DNA from: Altibacter sp.
GTDB taxonomy: Bacteria > Bacteroidota > Bacteroidia > Flavobacteriales > Flavobacteriaceae
Direction of reading: 5' to 3'
Assembly: GCF_019913785.1 (NCBI RefSeq)
Contig: NZ_JAIOHK010000021.1
Span: 1-64,000 of the forward strand
Length of the DNA: 64,000 bases
Shown here: one piece after another, positions 1 through 8,502 of the stretch
Numbering within the stretch: the stretch's first letter is position 1
Layout: each line of letters opens with the position of its first letter
Program-made: the position numbers and the translations under genes
The notes under the pieces: generated by a model
Database searches by the model: none
What the model was told of the DNA's origin: nothing
Seen by the model: only the letters and a program-made list of their open reading frames with translations

Positions 1-1
1 A

Positions 2-127
2 GTAGCAGACCAAACTATTGAAGCTACAAATTCTCAAGTAAATATTTCTCATCTTGCTACAGGAACTTACGTAATGAAAGTTGCTGTTAACGGTCAAGTT
101 GGAACGTATAAACTTGTGAAAGAGTAA
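2..127 (+). CDS. C-terminal end of a T9SS type A sorting-domain protein (partial)
   Basis: Only the last 41 residues lie in the window; the gene enters from the left edge in frame 2 and stops with TAA at 125-127. The visible part reads as a beta-strand-rich tail with NISHLATGTYVMKVAVNG and ends in YKLVKE. This is the usual end of the type A C-terminal domain that directs proteins through the Bacteroidota type IX secretion system (family knowledge). The mature enzyme or adhesin domain lies outside the window, so its function cannot be told. A strong hairpin terminator follows 20 nt after the stop. Confidence 0.85.
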   Translation, partial: VADQTIEATNSQVNISHLATGTYVMKVAVNGQVGTYKLVKE

Positions 128-146
128 TTTTTTTCAATCTAATTTT

Positions 147-182
147 AAAGCCATCCGTCGTTGACGGGTGGCTTTTTTTTTG
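147..182 (+). terminator. Rho-independent terminator after the T9SS protein
   Basis: An 11-bp stem (149-159 with 163-173, one G-T pair) and a 3-nt loop are followed by a run of T to 181. It ends the T9SS gene. The -33 element of the next promoter (TTG at 161-163) lies inside the hairpin. Confidence 0.85.
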
Positions 183-192
183 ATTAACTTTG
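161..192 (+). promoter_or_regulatory. Bacteroidota-type promoter for the glycosyltransferase gene
   Basis: TTG at 161-163, a 21-nt spacer, then TAACTTTG at 185-192 match the TTG-N19-21-TAnnTTTG consensus. The ATG is at 199, so transcription should start at or within a few bases of it, giving a leaderless or nearly leaderless message. Placement is inferred from the motif only. Confidence 0.6.
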
Positions 193-198
193 CCCTTT

Positions 199-1200
199 AT
201 GAAGCTATACTTTTCTTTTATTATACCGGTCTATGACCGTCCCGAAGAAGTAAAGGAACTACTTGATAGTTTCAGTGCCTTAAATTTTAAACAGCAATTT
301 GAAATCGTTATTGTTGAAGACGGCTCTAACATATCCTCCGCCGATGTTGTTCAAACTTTTGCCAATGAGCTCGAAATTTCATACTATGTGAAAGAGAATA
401 CGGGGCCCGGTGATTCCAGAAACTATGGAATGTCCAAGGCGAAGGGAAACTATTTTATTATTCTGGATTCGGACTGTATACTGCCATCGCATTATCTTAC
501 AACGGTTCACGATTTTTTAGAGCAGCAGTACTACCATTGCTTTGGTGGGGCAGATGCGGCTCACGAAAGTTTTACAAACCTTCAAAAGGCGATTAACTAT
601 GTAATGACTTCTTTTTTGACCACAGGAGGTATACGTGGCAGCGAAAAAAGCATCAGTCGTTTTGAGCCCAGAAGTTTTAATATGGGGATTTCAAAGGAAG
701 CTTTTTTAAAGACTGGTGGTTTTGCTAAAATACATCCTGGAGAAGACCCCGATCTCTCGCAGAGAATGTTAAAGGCAGGGTTTAAAACAACGTTTTTGCC
801 AAATGCATTTGTATATCACAAACGCCGAATTTCTTGGAAGAAGTTCTATACTCAGGTGAGAAAATTTGGTCTTGTGCGACCCATTTTAAATTCTTGGCAC
901 CCGGAAGCTTCAAAAATTACTTTTTGGCTGCCCTCGATTTTTGTATGTTTTATTGGTTTCACGATCATTGCTAGCTCTTTATGGCATCCTTTGGCCTTAC
1001 TTCCTTTATCAATATATCTGCTTCTCATATTTTGTGATGCGAGTGTAAAAAATAAAAGTTTGATAATTGGAGGACTTTCAGTATTTGCAGTATTCGTTCA
1101 ATTCTTCGGCTATGGCTTGGCTTTTCTTCAATCAAATTTTTACATTAATTTCTTAAAAAGAGACCCCAAAAAGCAATTTCCTAAATTGTTTTTTAAGTAA
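199..1200 (+). CDS. Glycosyltransferase family 2 membrane protein
   Basis: A 333-residue protein. The N-terminal 230 residues form a GT-A fold: FIIPVYDRPEEV at 8-19, the nucleotide-sugar region IVIVEDGS near 36-43, and DSD at 90-92 as the metal-binding DXD-like motif. About 250-320 is hydrophobic with two to three membrane segments, so the catalytic domain is probably anchored at the inner membrane facing the cytoplasm. Such enzymes add sugars to surface glycans; donor and acceptor cannot be read from the sequence. The frame is open upstream to a TTG at 190, but ATG 199 is preferred because TAACTTTG just upstream looks like the promoter. The YbbR gene follows after 21 nt. Confidence 0.85.
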   Translation: MKLYFSFIIPVYDRPEEVKELLDSFSALNFKQQFEIVIVEDGSNISSADVVQTFANELEISYYVKENTGPGDSRNYGMSKAKGNYFIILDSDCILPSHYLTTVHDFLEQQYYHCFGGADAAHESFTNLQKAINYVMTSFLTTGGIRGSEKSISRFEPRSFNMGISKEAFLKTGGFAKIHPGEDPDLSQRMLKAGFKTTFLPNAFVYHKRRISWKKFYTQVRKFGLVRPILNSWHPEASKITFWLPSIFVCFIGFTIIASSLWHPLALLPLSIYLLLIFCDASVKNKSLIIGGLSVFAVFVQFFGYGLAFLQSNFYINFLKRDPKKQFPKLFFK

Positions 1201-1221
1201 TTTTAACGATATACTCTCTAC

Positions 1222-2166
1222 ATGAAAAATAAAAGAAGCAATAAAAACTCCAAGATTAAATCGTTTCTTTTCTTTTTGTTGTTGGCTATCGTTTTTTGGG
1301 GACTTACAAAGTTGTCCAGACAATACACTTCAGCAGCAATGGCCAAAATTGAATACGTTCACATTCCTGATGGAATCGAGGTAGATGATAATAATCCTAA
1401 GGTAATTTCTTTTGAAATGACGGCCAATGGTTTTGCGTTTTTGATGTATAAACTTACAGAACCTAGCTTGAAAATAGATATTGGTTCTTTTTATACTGAA
1501 GGAGATGAAAAAATAACTATTAGAGAGGAACAACTCATATTACTACTTACTGCTGGAATGAAGAAGAATCTTTCAATATCTGCACTTTCGAAAAATGAAC
1601 TATCCATAACACTTAGTAAAATTGTTTCGAGAACGGTTCCTATAATCGGAAATACAAATTTTACCTTTAAAGAAGGATACGGAACTCGAGATAGTTTGAA
1701 ACTTCAACCCGATTCGATTCGAGTTTTCGGCCCCTCGTCAATAGTGAATAAAATTAATGCCATCAATACCAAGCTAATCTCGAAGGCAGATATCGAAGAT
1801 GATATATCTATAACAGTTCCATTGGTACTTCCCGATAACAAAAAAATTTCCCTTGAAGCGAATGAGGTGTTGCTAGAACTGAAGGTAACTGAATTTACAC
1901 AAATGCAGTTGGCAGTTCCTATAGAGGTCGTGAATGTGCCAAGCGATCTTACTGTTAAGATTATTCCTGAAGTTACCCAGATTTCGTTTATAATTTCAGT
2001 CGATGACTTCAATACAATTTCTGCAACCGATTTTAAGCTTATCTGCGACTATAGCGAAAGAGATACTTCGAACAATTCGATGCGCCCCAAACTAATAAGA
2101 CAACCAAAATACATAAGTAAGGTTGAATTCCTTGATAGAAGTATTGATTTTCTTATCTTTAAGTAA
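1222..2166 (+). CDS. YbbR-like domain protein
   Basis: A 314-residue protein with a basic N-terminus, one membrane segment (about residues 14-30) and an extracytoplasmic part rich in beta strands. The region from about 140, with RTVPIIG followed by DSIRVFGPSSIV, is the pattern of YbbR/CdaR repeats. In Firmicutes CdaR regulates the di-adenylate cyclase CdaA; no cdaA is nearby, so that role is not implied. In flavobacteria a YbbR protein is commonly encoded directly before coaE, as here (26-nt gap). The molecular function remains unknown. Confidence 0.75.
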   Translation: MKNKRSNKNSKIKSFLFFLLLAIVFWGLTKLSRQYTSAAMAKIEYVHIPDGIEVDDNNPKVISFEMTANGFAFLMYKLTEPSLKIDIGSFYTEGDEKITIREEQLILLLTAGMKKNLSISALSKNELSITLSKIVSRTVPIIGNTNFTFKEGYGTRDSLKLQPDSIRVFGPSSIVNKINAINTKLISKADIEDDISITVPLVLPDNKKISLEANEVLLELKVTEFTQMQLAVPIEVVNVPSDLTVKIIPEVTQISFIISVDDFNTISATDFKLICDYSERDTSNNSMRPKLIRQPKYISKVEFLDRSIDFLIFK

Positions 2167-2192
2167 TTCTGAACAGATAAAATCGTGATTTT

Positions 2193-2780
2193 TTGAAAAT
2201 TGTAGGTCTTACCGGTGGTATTGGAAGTGGAAAAACCACAGTGGCCGGCCTTTTTAAAGAATTGGGAGCCCCGGTCTATATCGCCGATGTAGAAGCAAAA
2301 AAGCTGTCAAATTCATCTAAAATCATACGTCGGAAGCTCATTCAACTCCTGGGAGAAAAGGCCTATACGCACGGGGGCCTTAATAGGAAATTTGTGGCAG
2401 ATAAAATATTCAAGGATCCAATTTTACTCAAAAGTGTAAACGAGATTATTCATCCGAAGGTGGCCCAGCACTTTAAAAGATGGGTTAAAAGACAAAATGC
2501 TTCGTATTGTATTAAAGAGGCAGCGATCCTTTTTGAAAATGGCGAGTATATTAATTGTGATCTCAACATATTAGTGGTTGCTCCAAAGGCAGAACGCATT
2601 AGAAGAGTAATACAGCGGGATGCGACTACGAAAGAGGCTGTTCTCGAAAGAATGTCGCATCAATGGTCTGATGCAAAAAAACAAAAACTGGCAGATTTTG
2701 TTATTAAAAATCAAAACTTGGAATCTACACAAAAACAAGTTCAAAAAATCCACAATACCTTGATAAGAAAAGGAATTTGA
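2193..2780 (+). CDS. coaE: Dephospho-CoA kinase
   Basis: A 195-residue kinase that phosphorylates the 3'-hydroxyl of dephospho-CoA with ATP, the last step of coenzyme A synthesis, in the cytoplasm. The P-loop GGIGSGKTT is at residues 8-16, followed by the expected LGAPVYIADVEAK segment and HPKV near 90; length is normal for CoaE. The start is TTG at 2193: the protein then begins MKIVGLTGG as in the family, and no in-frame ATG lies just upstream. It probably shares a transcript with the YbbR gene. Confidence 0.93.
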   Translation: MKIVGLTGGIGSGKTTVAGLFKELGAPVYIADVEAKKLSNSSKIIRRKLIQLLGEKAYTHGGLNRKFVADKIFKDPILLKSVNEIIHPKVAQHFKRWVKRQNASYCIKEAAILFENGEYINCDLNILVVAPKAERIRRVIQRDATTKEAVLERMSHQWSDAKKQKLADFVIKNQNLESTQKQVQKIHNTLIRKGI

Positions 2781-2841
2781 ACTGCTTGCTTCATTTTGTT
2801 AACATTTGGTTAAATGGAAAGCCGCCTAAATGTTAAAATCT

Positions 2842-2849
2842 TATTTTTG
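2842..2849 (+). promoter_or_regulatory. -7 element upstream of the sensor kinase
   Basis: TATTTTTG matches TAnnTTTG and ends 4 nt before the ATG at 2854. No clear -33 TTG is visible at the right distance. If used, it would give a leaderless message. Confidence 0.4.
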
Positions 2850-2853
2850 AGGT

Positions 2854-4419
2854 ATGAACAAAAAGCTATTTGCAATTCTAATAGCCTTAATGACGCTATC
2901 ATTATTGGGTATCATCTTTGTTCAAGGATATTGGATTACCAATGCGTATCAAACTAAGGAAGATCAATTCACTTTTAACGTACGACAATCACTTATTTCT
3001 GTTTCAAGCAAGATTCAGATGCGAGAATTGGAAGACTATTATACGGTATATAGTGGCTATGTTGACAGTATCAACGCGCCGGATAATGTAAATTTTAGTG
3101 AACTTATCTATACAACCAGTGACAATATAAATAACGAAACCTATATTTTCTCTGATGGAATCTTGGAAGAGGATTATAAACTCTCTTCAAATTTTTTAGA
3201 TACTGAAGTGGATAGTATACAATTTAAAAAAATCACTAATAAAAAGAGTAAGACTAGATTGGTGCTAGGTATCGACGGTAGCGGAGCACCCGCTAAGAAT
3301 ACGGTCGAATCGTTTAGCAGGCTAAAAGATTATGAGCGGAATCAATTCGATGAAATGTTTAAGAATATTTCAGCTAAAACGCCTATACATAAACGTGTTA
3401 CCGGTAAAGAACTCGAAGATGAACTAAAAAAGGATCTTGCAGAGCGCGGGGTAACTTCAAAATTTGAATATGCAGTGTATAGTAACAATCTCTCGACGAA
3501 GATCAAATCGAGAAATTTTGAATTAAATCCCGATAATACCTATGAAACCCCTTTGTTCGAAAATGAAGAAATGCAAACGAACTATATGTTGCATGTAAAC
3601 TTTTCGGGAAAGAAGAAGGAAGTACTCAGTTCTATTCTAGGAATGGCAGTCTTGTCATTAGTATTTACCGGGGTAATTATTTTGGCCTATTCAAGTGCAT
3701 TGTCGCAATTATTTAAACAACGTCAAATTTCACAGATAAAATCCGATTTCATTAATAATATGACTCACGAGTTCAAAACCCCAATTGCCACTATAAACCT
3801 AGCGTTGGATGCCCTGAAGAACCCAAAGGTTAAAGACAACCAAGAGTTTTTGACAAGATACTTAGGAATGATACGCGATGAAAATAGAAGAATGCATGCA
3901 CAGGTAGAGAATGTGTTGCGAATTTCAAAATTAGAGAAGAACGAATTGGATCTGCCTAAGGAACGACTTAAACTGCATGATATTCTCGAAAAATCCATTT
4001 CACATGTTAGCCTTATGGTGGAAGATAGAGGAGGGTATATCGCCACCCATTTTGGCGCTCTGAAAACATCGGTTTTAGGAAATGAATCGCACCTTACTAA
4101 TGTATTGGTAAATATTTTTGACAATGCAATCAAGTACTCAGAAGATAGCCCGAAGATTGACGTGTATACTGAAAATGTAAAGAACAGTGTCATCCTCAAA
4201 ATACGGGACCAAGGGATGGGTATGAGCAAGGCGGTGCAAAAAAGAATATTTGAAAAATTTTACCGGGAAGCTACCGGAGATATACATAACGTTAAGGGAC
4301 ATGGTCTTGGTTTAGCGTATGTAAAACGAATCCTTGACGATCACGATGCAGAAATATTTGTAGAGAGTGAGAAAGAAAAGGGAAGTACATTTATAATAAA
4401 ACTACACTTAATATCTTAA
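2854..4419 (+). CDS. Sensor histidine kinase (HisKA/HATPase), partner of the next gene
   Basis: A 521-residue membrane kinase. Membrane segments at about 5-28 and 262-280 enclose a 230-residue periplasmic sensor domain of no recognisable family. HisKA carries the phospho-accepting His305 in NNMTHEFKTPIATINL. HATPase_c has the N box NIFDNAIKYSE (420-430), DQGMGMS (452-458) and GHGLGLAYV (482-490). The OmpR-type regulator follows after 3 nt, so they form a two-component pair. The arrangement resembles the RprX/RprY systems of Bacteroidota (inference); the stimulus is unknown. Confidence 0.9.
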   Translation: MNKKLFAILIALMTLSLLGIIFVQGYWITNAYQTKEDQFTFNVRQSLISVSSKIQMRELEDYYTVYSGYVDSINAPDNVNFSELIYTTSDNINNETYIFSDGILEEDYKLSSNFLDTEVDSIQFKKITNKKSKTRLVLGIDGSGAPAKNTVESFSRLKDYERNQFDEMFKNISAKTPIHKRVTGKELEDELKKDLAERGVTSKFEYAVYSNNLSTKIKSRNFELNPDNTYETPLFENEEMQTNYMLHVNFSGKKKEVLSSILGMAVLSLVFTGVIILAYSSALSQLFKQRQISQIKSDFINNMTHEFKTPIATINLALDALKNPKVKDNQEFLTRYLGMIRDENRRMHAQVENVLRISKLEKNELDLPKERLKLHDILEKSISHVSLMVEDRGGYIATHFGALKTSVLGNESHLTNVLVNIFDNAIKYSEDSPKIDVYTENVKNSVILKIRDQGMGMSKAVQKRIFEKFYREATGDIHNVKGHGLGLAYVKRILDDHDAEIFVESEKEKGSTFIIKLHLIS

Positions 4420-4422
4420 ATT

Positions 4423-5139
4423 ATGGAAACAGAAAACAAAAAAATTCTTCTCGTAGAAGACGATCCAAATTTTGGCACGGTACTTAAAGATTACCTTGCT
4501 ATGAATGATTACCAGGTTACCCATGCGAAAAATGGAATGGAGGGCTTTGAAAAATTTAAGAAAGATGATTACGACCTTTGTATTCTTGATGTTATGATGC
4601 CGTATAAGGATGGCTTTACTCTTGCTAAGGAAATTAGAGAGAAGAATGAAGACGTCCCAATCATTTTTTTGACGGCGAAAGCCATGAAGGAAGATGTATT
4701 AAAAGGTTATAAAGTGGGAGCAGATGATTACCTGAACAAGCCGTTCGACAGTGAGGTGCTGCTTATGAAGATTAAGGCTATTATTCAACGTAAGGCGACC
4801 GATTCGATTGCCGACAGTAAACAATTTGAGTTTAACGTTGGAAATTTTCACCTGAATTCGAAACTGCGTTTCCTAACTTTTAAAAAGGAGACCCCTATTA
4901 AGCTGTCACCTAAAGAAAATGAGTTACTGCGCCTATTGGCATTGCATAAGAACGATTTGATGCCTCGAGAGTTGGCACTTACCAAAATATGGAGAGATGA
5001 TAATTATTTTACTTCTCGAAGTATGGATGTGTACATCGCAAAATTGCGTAAGTATTTAGGTAAAGATGACGGAGTAGAGATTGTTAATATCCATGGAGAA
5101 GGTTTCCGTTTGGTTGTTAAGGATGAGGTTGACCAATAA
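4423..5139 (+). CDS. OmpR-family response regulator
   Basis: A 238-residue DNA-binding regulator. The receiver domain has the acidic pocket VEDD (11-14), phospho-acceptor Asp56 in LDVMMP, and Lys106 in NKPF. The C-terminal winged helix (about 140-233) includes SPKENELLRLLA and SRSMDVYIAKLRKYL, typical of Trans_reg_C. The kinase encoded 3 nt upstream should phosphorylate it. Targets are not visible. A bidirectional terminator separates it from miaA. Confidence 0.92.
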   Translation: METENKKILLVEDDPNFGTVLKDYLAMNDYQVTHAKNGMEGFEKFKKDDYDLCILDVMMPYKDGFTLAKEIREKNEDVPIIFLTAKAMKEDVLKGYKVGADDYLNKPFDSEVLLMKIKAIIQRKATDSIADSKQFEFNVGNFHLNSKLRFLTFKKETPIKLSPKENELLRLLALHKNDLMPRELALTKIWRDDNYFTSRSMDVYIAKLRKYLGKDDGVEIVNIHGEGFRLVVKDEVDQ

Positions 5140-5157
5140 TTTAAGTGTTGTATAAGT

Positions 5158-5192
5158 GTAAAAAAAGTCCTATTTATAGGACTTTTTTTCTT
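5158..5192. terminator. Bidirectional terminator between the response regulator and miaA
   Basis: AAAAAGTCCTAT and ATAGGACTTTTT form a 12-bp stem with a tiny loop (about 5162-5187), with T runs on both strands. It lies between convergent genes and overlaps the last codons of miaA. Confidence 0.8.
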
Positions 5193-6084
5193 TTATGAAG
5201 GAAATAATTTCGTTTTCGGTTTCTTGATAATCAAACCAGTGAATCATTTCATTTTTACGAAGCCAGGTAAGTTGTCGTTTTGCAAATCGGCGGGTGTTTT
5301 TCTTAATTTCTTCTATAGCCTGCTCCAGTTTTAGCCTCCCTTCAAAAAACTGAAACAATTCCTGATAACCCACAGTTTGCAGAGCGTTTAATGCCTTGTT
5401 GGGGTATAAATCCTCAGCCTCTTGAACAAGGCCGTTCGCTATCATTTCATCAACGCGCTTGTTGATGCGTTTATAGATGGTAGCTCTTTCCGCAGTTAAA
5501 CCAATATACAGTACTTCGAAATTGCGTTGGGTGTTGTTTTTTTTCAGAAAGGAAGAATACGGTTTTCCCGAACTTCGATATACTTCTAAAGCCCTAATTA
5601 ATCTGTGGGCATTGTGAATATCCACCTTGTCAAAATAGGAGGGATCCACTTGTTCCAATTCCTTTTGTAATGGTTCGATGCCGTGAATTTCGTATTCAGC
5701 ATTTAATTGTGTCCGTATTTCTGAAGCAATATCAGGAAAGCTGTCCAGACCGTTCACAACAGCGTCGACATACAATCCGGAACCTCCTGCTATTACCACC
5801 ACTTCATGCTGTTGGAACAATTCTTCAAGTTTTTGTATAGCCTCCCGTTCGAACTCACCAACACTATAGGGTTCGAATATGCTTTTATTCTGAATAAAAT
5901 GGTGGGGAACCGCAGCGAGCTCTTCAGCAGTAGGCACCGCAGTGCCTATAGTCATCTCCGCAAAGAACTGCCGTGAATCGGCCGAAATAATCTCGGTTGT
6001 AAAGGCTTTGGCAATTGCTATTGCTAGCGATGTCTTTCCAATGGCAGTAGGGCCTACCACACAAATAAGTAAGGGTTTTTTCAA
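5170..6084 (-). CDS. miaA: tRNA dimethylallyltransferase
   Basis: A 304-residue enzyme that adds a dimethylallyl group to N6 of A37 in tRNAs reading codons that start with U. The P-loop GPTAIGKTS is at 11-19. SADSRQFFAEM at 35-45 is the conserved substrate-binding segment, followed by VVIAGGSGLYVDA and, near the end, TRRFAKRQLTWLR, which is diagnostic. It is the last gene of the seven-gene minus-strand run and starts 5 nt after the channel gene stops. The stop lies inside the terminator hairpin. Confidence 0.95.
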   Translation of the reverse strand: MKKPLLICVVGPTAIGKTSLAIAIAKAFTTEIISADSRQFFAEMTIGTAVPTAEELAAVPHHFIQNKSIFEPYSVGEFEREAIQKLEELFQQHEVVVIAGGSGLYVDAVVNGLDSFPDIASEIRTQLNAEYEIHGIEPLQKELEQVDPSYFDKVDIHNAHRLIRALEVYRSSGKPYSSFLKKNNTQRNFEVLYIGLTAERATIYKRINKRVDEMIANGLVQEAEDLYPNKALNALQTVGYQELFQFFEGRLKLEQAIEEIKKNTRRFAKRQLTWLRKNEMIHWFDYQETENEIISFIKEKKSYK

Positions 6085-6089
6085 ATCGG

Positions 6090-7007
6090 TTAAAATTCAT
6101 CTTCTGGATCCAACATTTCGCCGCAACGGTGACAGTAATCTGCATCGTCACGATGCTTAAGCGCACCACAACTCCAACACGCATGCGTATTTACATGAAC
6201 GTAGCTGGGGTCGTCCTGATTCTTCTTTTCCATGGACTTCGCGTATTCGGCACTCACAATTCCTGTTGGCACGGCAATAATGCCGTATCCCATAATCATA
6301 ATGATAGCAGCTATAAACTGGCCCATTGGTGTCACAGGGGCAATATCACCAAATCCAACGGTGGTAAGTGTGACGATACACCAATAAACACTTGCCGGAA
6401 TACTCTTAAAACCGCTGGCTTCTCCTTCAATGAGATACATTAAAGTCCCAGCTATGATCGAGATAATGAGCACTGCAAAAAGGAAAATAAAAATCTTTGG
6501 TCGACTATCGCGTAGTGCTTTTACTAGCTTATTAGACTCTCCCACATAACGTGTTACCTTTAAAATACGAAATACCCTGAGTAATCGTAACGCCCTAACC
6601 GTTAATAAATAATTACTTCCTACAAGAATAAAGGACAAATACAGCGGAATGGTTGATAAAAAATCGATAATGCCGTAAAAACTAAAAATATATTTAGAAG
6701 GCTTCTTTATCGTAATAATCCGGGCAATATACTCGAAAGTAAAAAATATAGTAATTACCCATTCACCAATATATAACACCTGATGAAAACGTTCGTCTAT
6801 GGTCCTAACGCTTTCCAACATGACAAACAATACACTCAATAGAATTAGAATGAGAAGTATCACATCGAATAATTTTCCCAAAGGCGTATCTGCCTCATAG
6901 ATTATTCGATGCAACTTTCTTTTCCAGTCTCCTTGAAAAAAATGCTTGACTTTTTCCTTAAAAGATTCTTGTTGCTGGTCGTTGGTTTCCAAGTTGTGTT
7001 TTTTCAA
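6090..7007 (-). CDS. Voltage-gated potassium channel with a C-terminal zinc ribbon
   Basis: A 305-residue six-segment ion channel. S1 is about 45-65. S4 at 138-153 carries spaced arginines (RALRLLRVFRILKVTR) as a voltage sensor. The pore has the selectivity filter TVGFGD at 216-221. The cytoplasmic tail ends in a CxxC-11-CxxC ribbon (Cys277, 280, 292, 295), which small Kv-type channels usually lack; it may bind zinc. The start is TTG at 7007: no ATG exists before the first membrane segment, and the upstream gene stops 25 nt earlier. It is likely co-transcribed with miaA. Confidence 0.85.
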   Translation of the reverse strand: MKKHNLETNDQQQESFKEKVKHFFQGDWKRKLHRIIYEADTPLGKLFDVILLILILLSVLFVMLESVRTIDERFHQVLYIGEWVITIFFTFEYIARIITIKKPSKYIFSFYGIIDFLSTIPLYLSFILVGSNYLLTVRALRLLRVFRILKVTRYVGESNKLVKALRDSRPKIFIFLFAVLIISIIAGTLMYLIEGEASGFKSIPASVYWCIVTLTTVGFGDIAPVTPMGQFIAAIIMIMGYGIIAVPTGIVSAEYAKSMEKKNQDDPSYVHVNTHACWSCGALKHRDDADYCHRCGEMLDPEDEF

Positions 7008-7031
7008 TCTTTTAAAAATAAGGAACTTTCC

Positions 7032-8411
7032 TTACATAGTTGCCTCTTGGGGCAAGTTTACAATCTTCAACACCTTATTCTTTCTCAAGTAACTCTGAAT
7101 AATGTGTTGCGCATCTCGGTTATTTGCCATCGGACTTATAATCGATCTTAGTATATCGGGATTATTGATTTGATAGTTCAAGTTAAAAAAACCAAACCCT
7201 CTATAAATCCCATTTTCAATTAATATAACCGAACGTTCATCCACTTCTCGTCCTTTGTCTATAATGAGCATATGATTGTTTTCGTAGCTGTTCTTTTCTA
7301 AGAACCGCAATACCCTTCCATTGTATTCTTCAATCGCTTCCTTGCCAATACATGCTCCATAGCATTCTTTAACTCCAAAGGCAAAACAACTTTGCTGTGT
7401 TTGATGTAGACCCGTAAGTTTCTGGCATAGCTGAAATTCTTCAGTGATCTTGTACACGGCAGATTTAGCTTGCTGATAGTTGGTAAAGGTGGTAATTGCA
7501 TTTTTTCGGCCATCTGCCTTTTCAATACGAAGATTCAGATACCCTATCTCATCGGTAAAGGAAGAAAGTTGATAGCTAAACAAAGTTTTGCGCAACGCTC
7601 GGTTGAATACTGGTTTATTCTGCTTTATTTCTTCACTTTCCTTCAGCTGAGCAATTAGATCATTACCGGTTTCTTCGTAGGTGACCGCCGCTACCTCTAA
7701 CTGAATTTTTTTCGATTTTCGATTATCATTTGTAAAATGCTGTACCAGTCGCTTTTTTATATTTTTACTCTTCCCAATATAAATCACCGTACCATCCTTT
7801 TTATGCATATAATAGACTCCGGTAGTGGGTGGCGCAGTTTCAATAATATCCAATAACTTGGGTTCCAATTGACGTTTTGGATCTTTCCGAACCGAAGTTT
7901 GAATAATTTCTTTTGAAGTGTCTTTCGCCAATAGCATTTTAAACAACGAAACGGTGGCCTTAGCATCTCCCTGTGCTCGGTGGCGGTCGCTTATGGGAAT
8001 TCCAAGTGAGCGCACCAATTTCCCTAAACTATAGGAGGGTAAATCGGGCAATAATTTCTTAGATAGCTCGACCGTACAAAGGGTATCCAATTCGAAGGGA
8101 TAGCCTAAGCGATCAAATTCGGTAGTGAGAATTCGATTGTCAAATTGTGCATTGTGTGCTACTAGGATACAGTCTTGCGTTATTTCTATAATTCGCTTGG
8201 CCACTTCGTAGAATTTAGGAGCGTTCCGAAGCATTTCGGTGGAAATACCTGTTAGGTTAACGACAAACGGTTGGATCTTTCTTTCGGGATTGACTAAACT
8301 GCAAAACTGATCTACAATTTTATGTCCGTCAAATCGGTAAATGGCAATCTCTGTAATTCCTTCTTCATTATATTTCCCTCCGGTAGTTTCTATGTCTAAG
8401 ATTGCGTACAT
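7032..8411 (-). CDS. DEDDh exonuclease fused to a GIY-YIG (UvrC/Cho-like) nuclease
   Basis: A 459-residue two-nuclease protein. Residues 1-165 are a DnaQ-type 3'-5' exonuclease with D6/E8 (LDIETTGG), D91 (HNAQFDNR), H144 and D149 (HRAQGD). From about 195 comes a GIY-YIG domain with GVY (198-200) and YIG (211-213) followed by basic residues, then a UvrC-like segment with CYGACIG. Such fusions occur in several phyla and are thought to act in DNA repair, but the exact role is not settled. The frame opens at 8459, but ATG 8411 (MYAILDIETTGG) is chosen because the exonuclease motif must start there. Confidence 0.88.
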   Translation of the reverse strand: MYAILDIETTGGKYNEEGITEIAIYRFDGHKIVDQFCSLVNPERKIQPFVVNLTGISTEMLRNAPKFYEVAKRIIEITQDCILVAHNAQFDNRILTTEFDRLGYPFELDTLCTVELSKKLLPDLPSYSLGKLVRSLGIPISDRHRAQGDAKATVSLFKMLLAKDTSKEIIQTSVRKDPKRQLEPKLLDIIETAPPTTGVYYMHKKDGTVIYIGKSKNIKKRLVQHFTNDNRKSKKIQLEVAAVTYEETGNDLIAQLKESEEIKQNKPVFNRALRKTLFSYQLSSFTDEIGYLNLRIEKADGRKNAITTFTNYQQAKSAVYKITEEFQLCQKLTGLHQTQQSCFAFGVKECYGACIGKEAIEEYNGRVLRFLEKNSYENNHMLIIDKGREVDERSVILIENGIYRGFGFFNLNYQINNPDILRSIISPMANNRDAQHIIQSYLRKNKVLKIVNLPQEATM

Positions 8412-8502
8412 TAATTTTTTTAGTATTCTTAATCGATTTTTGTAAGATATGGGTGTCAACGCTCGATTTCAATTCGAACTATGCAAAAGCAGTTGGTCTA
8501 AC

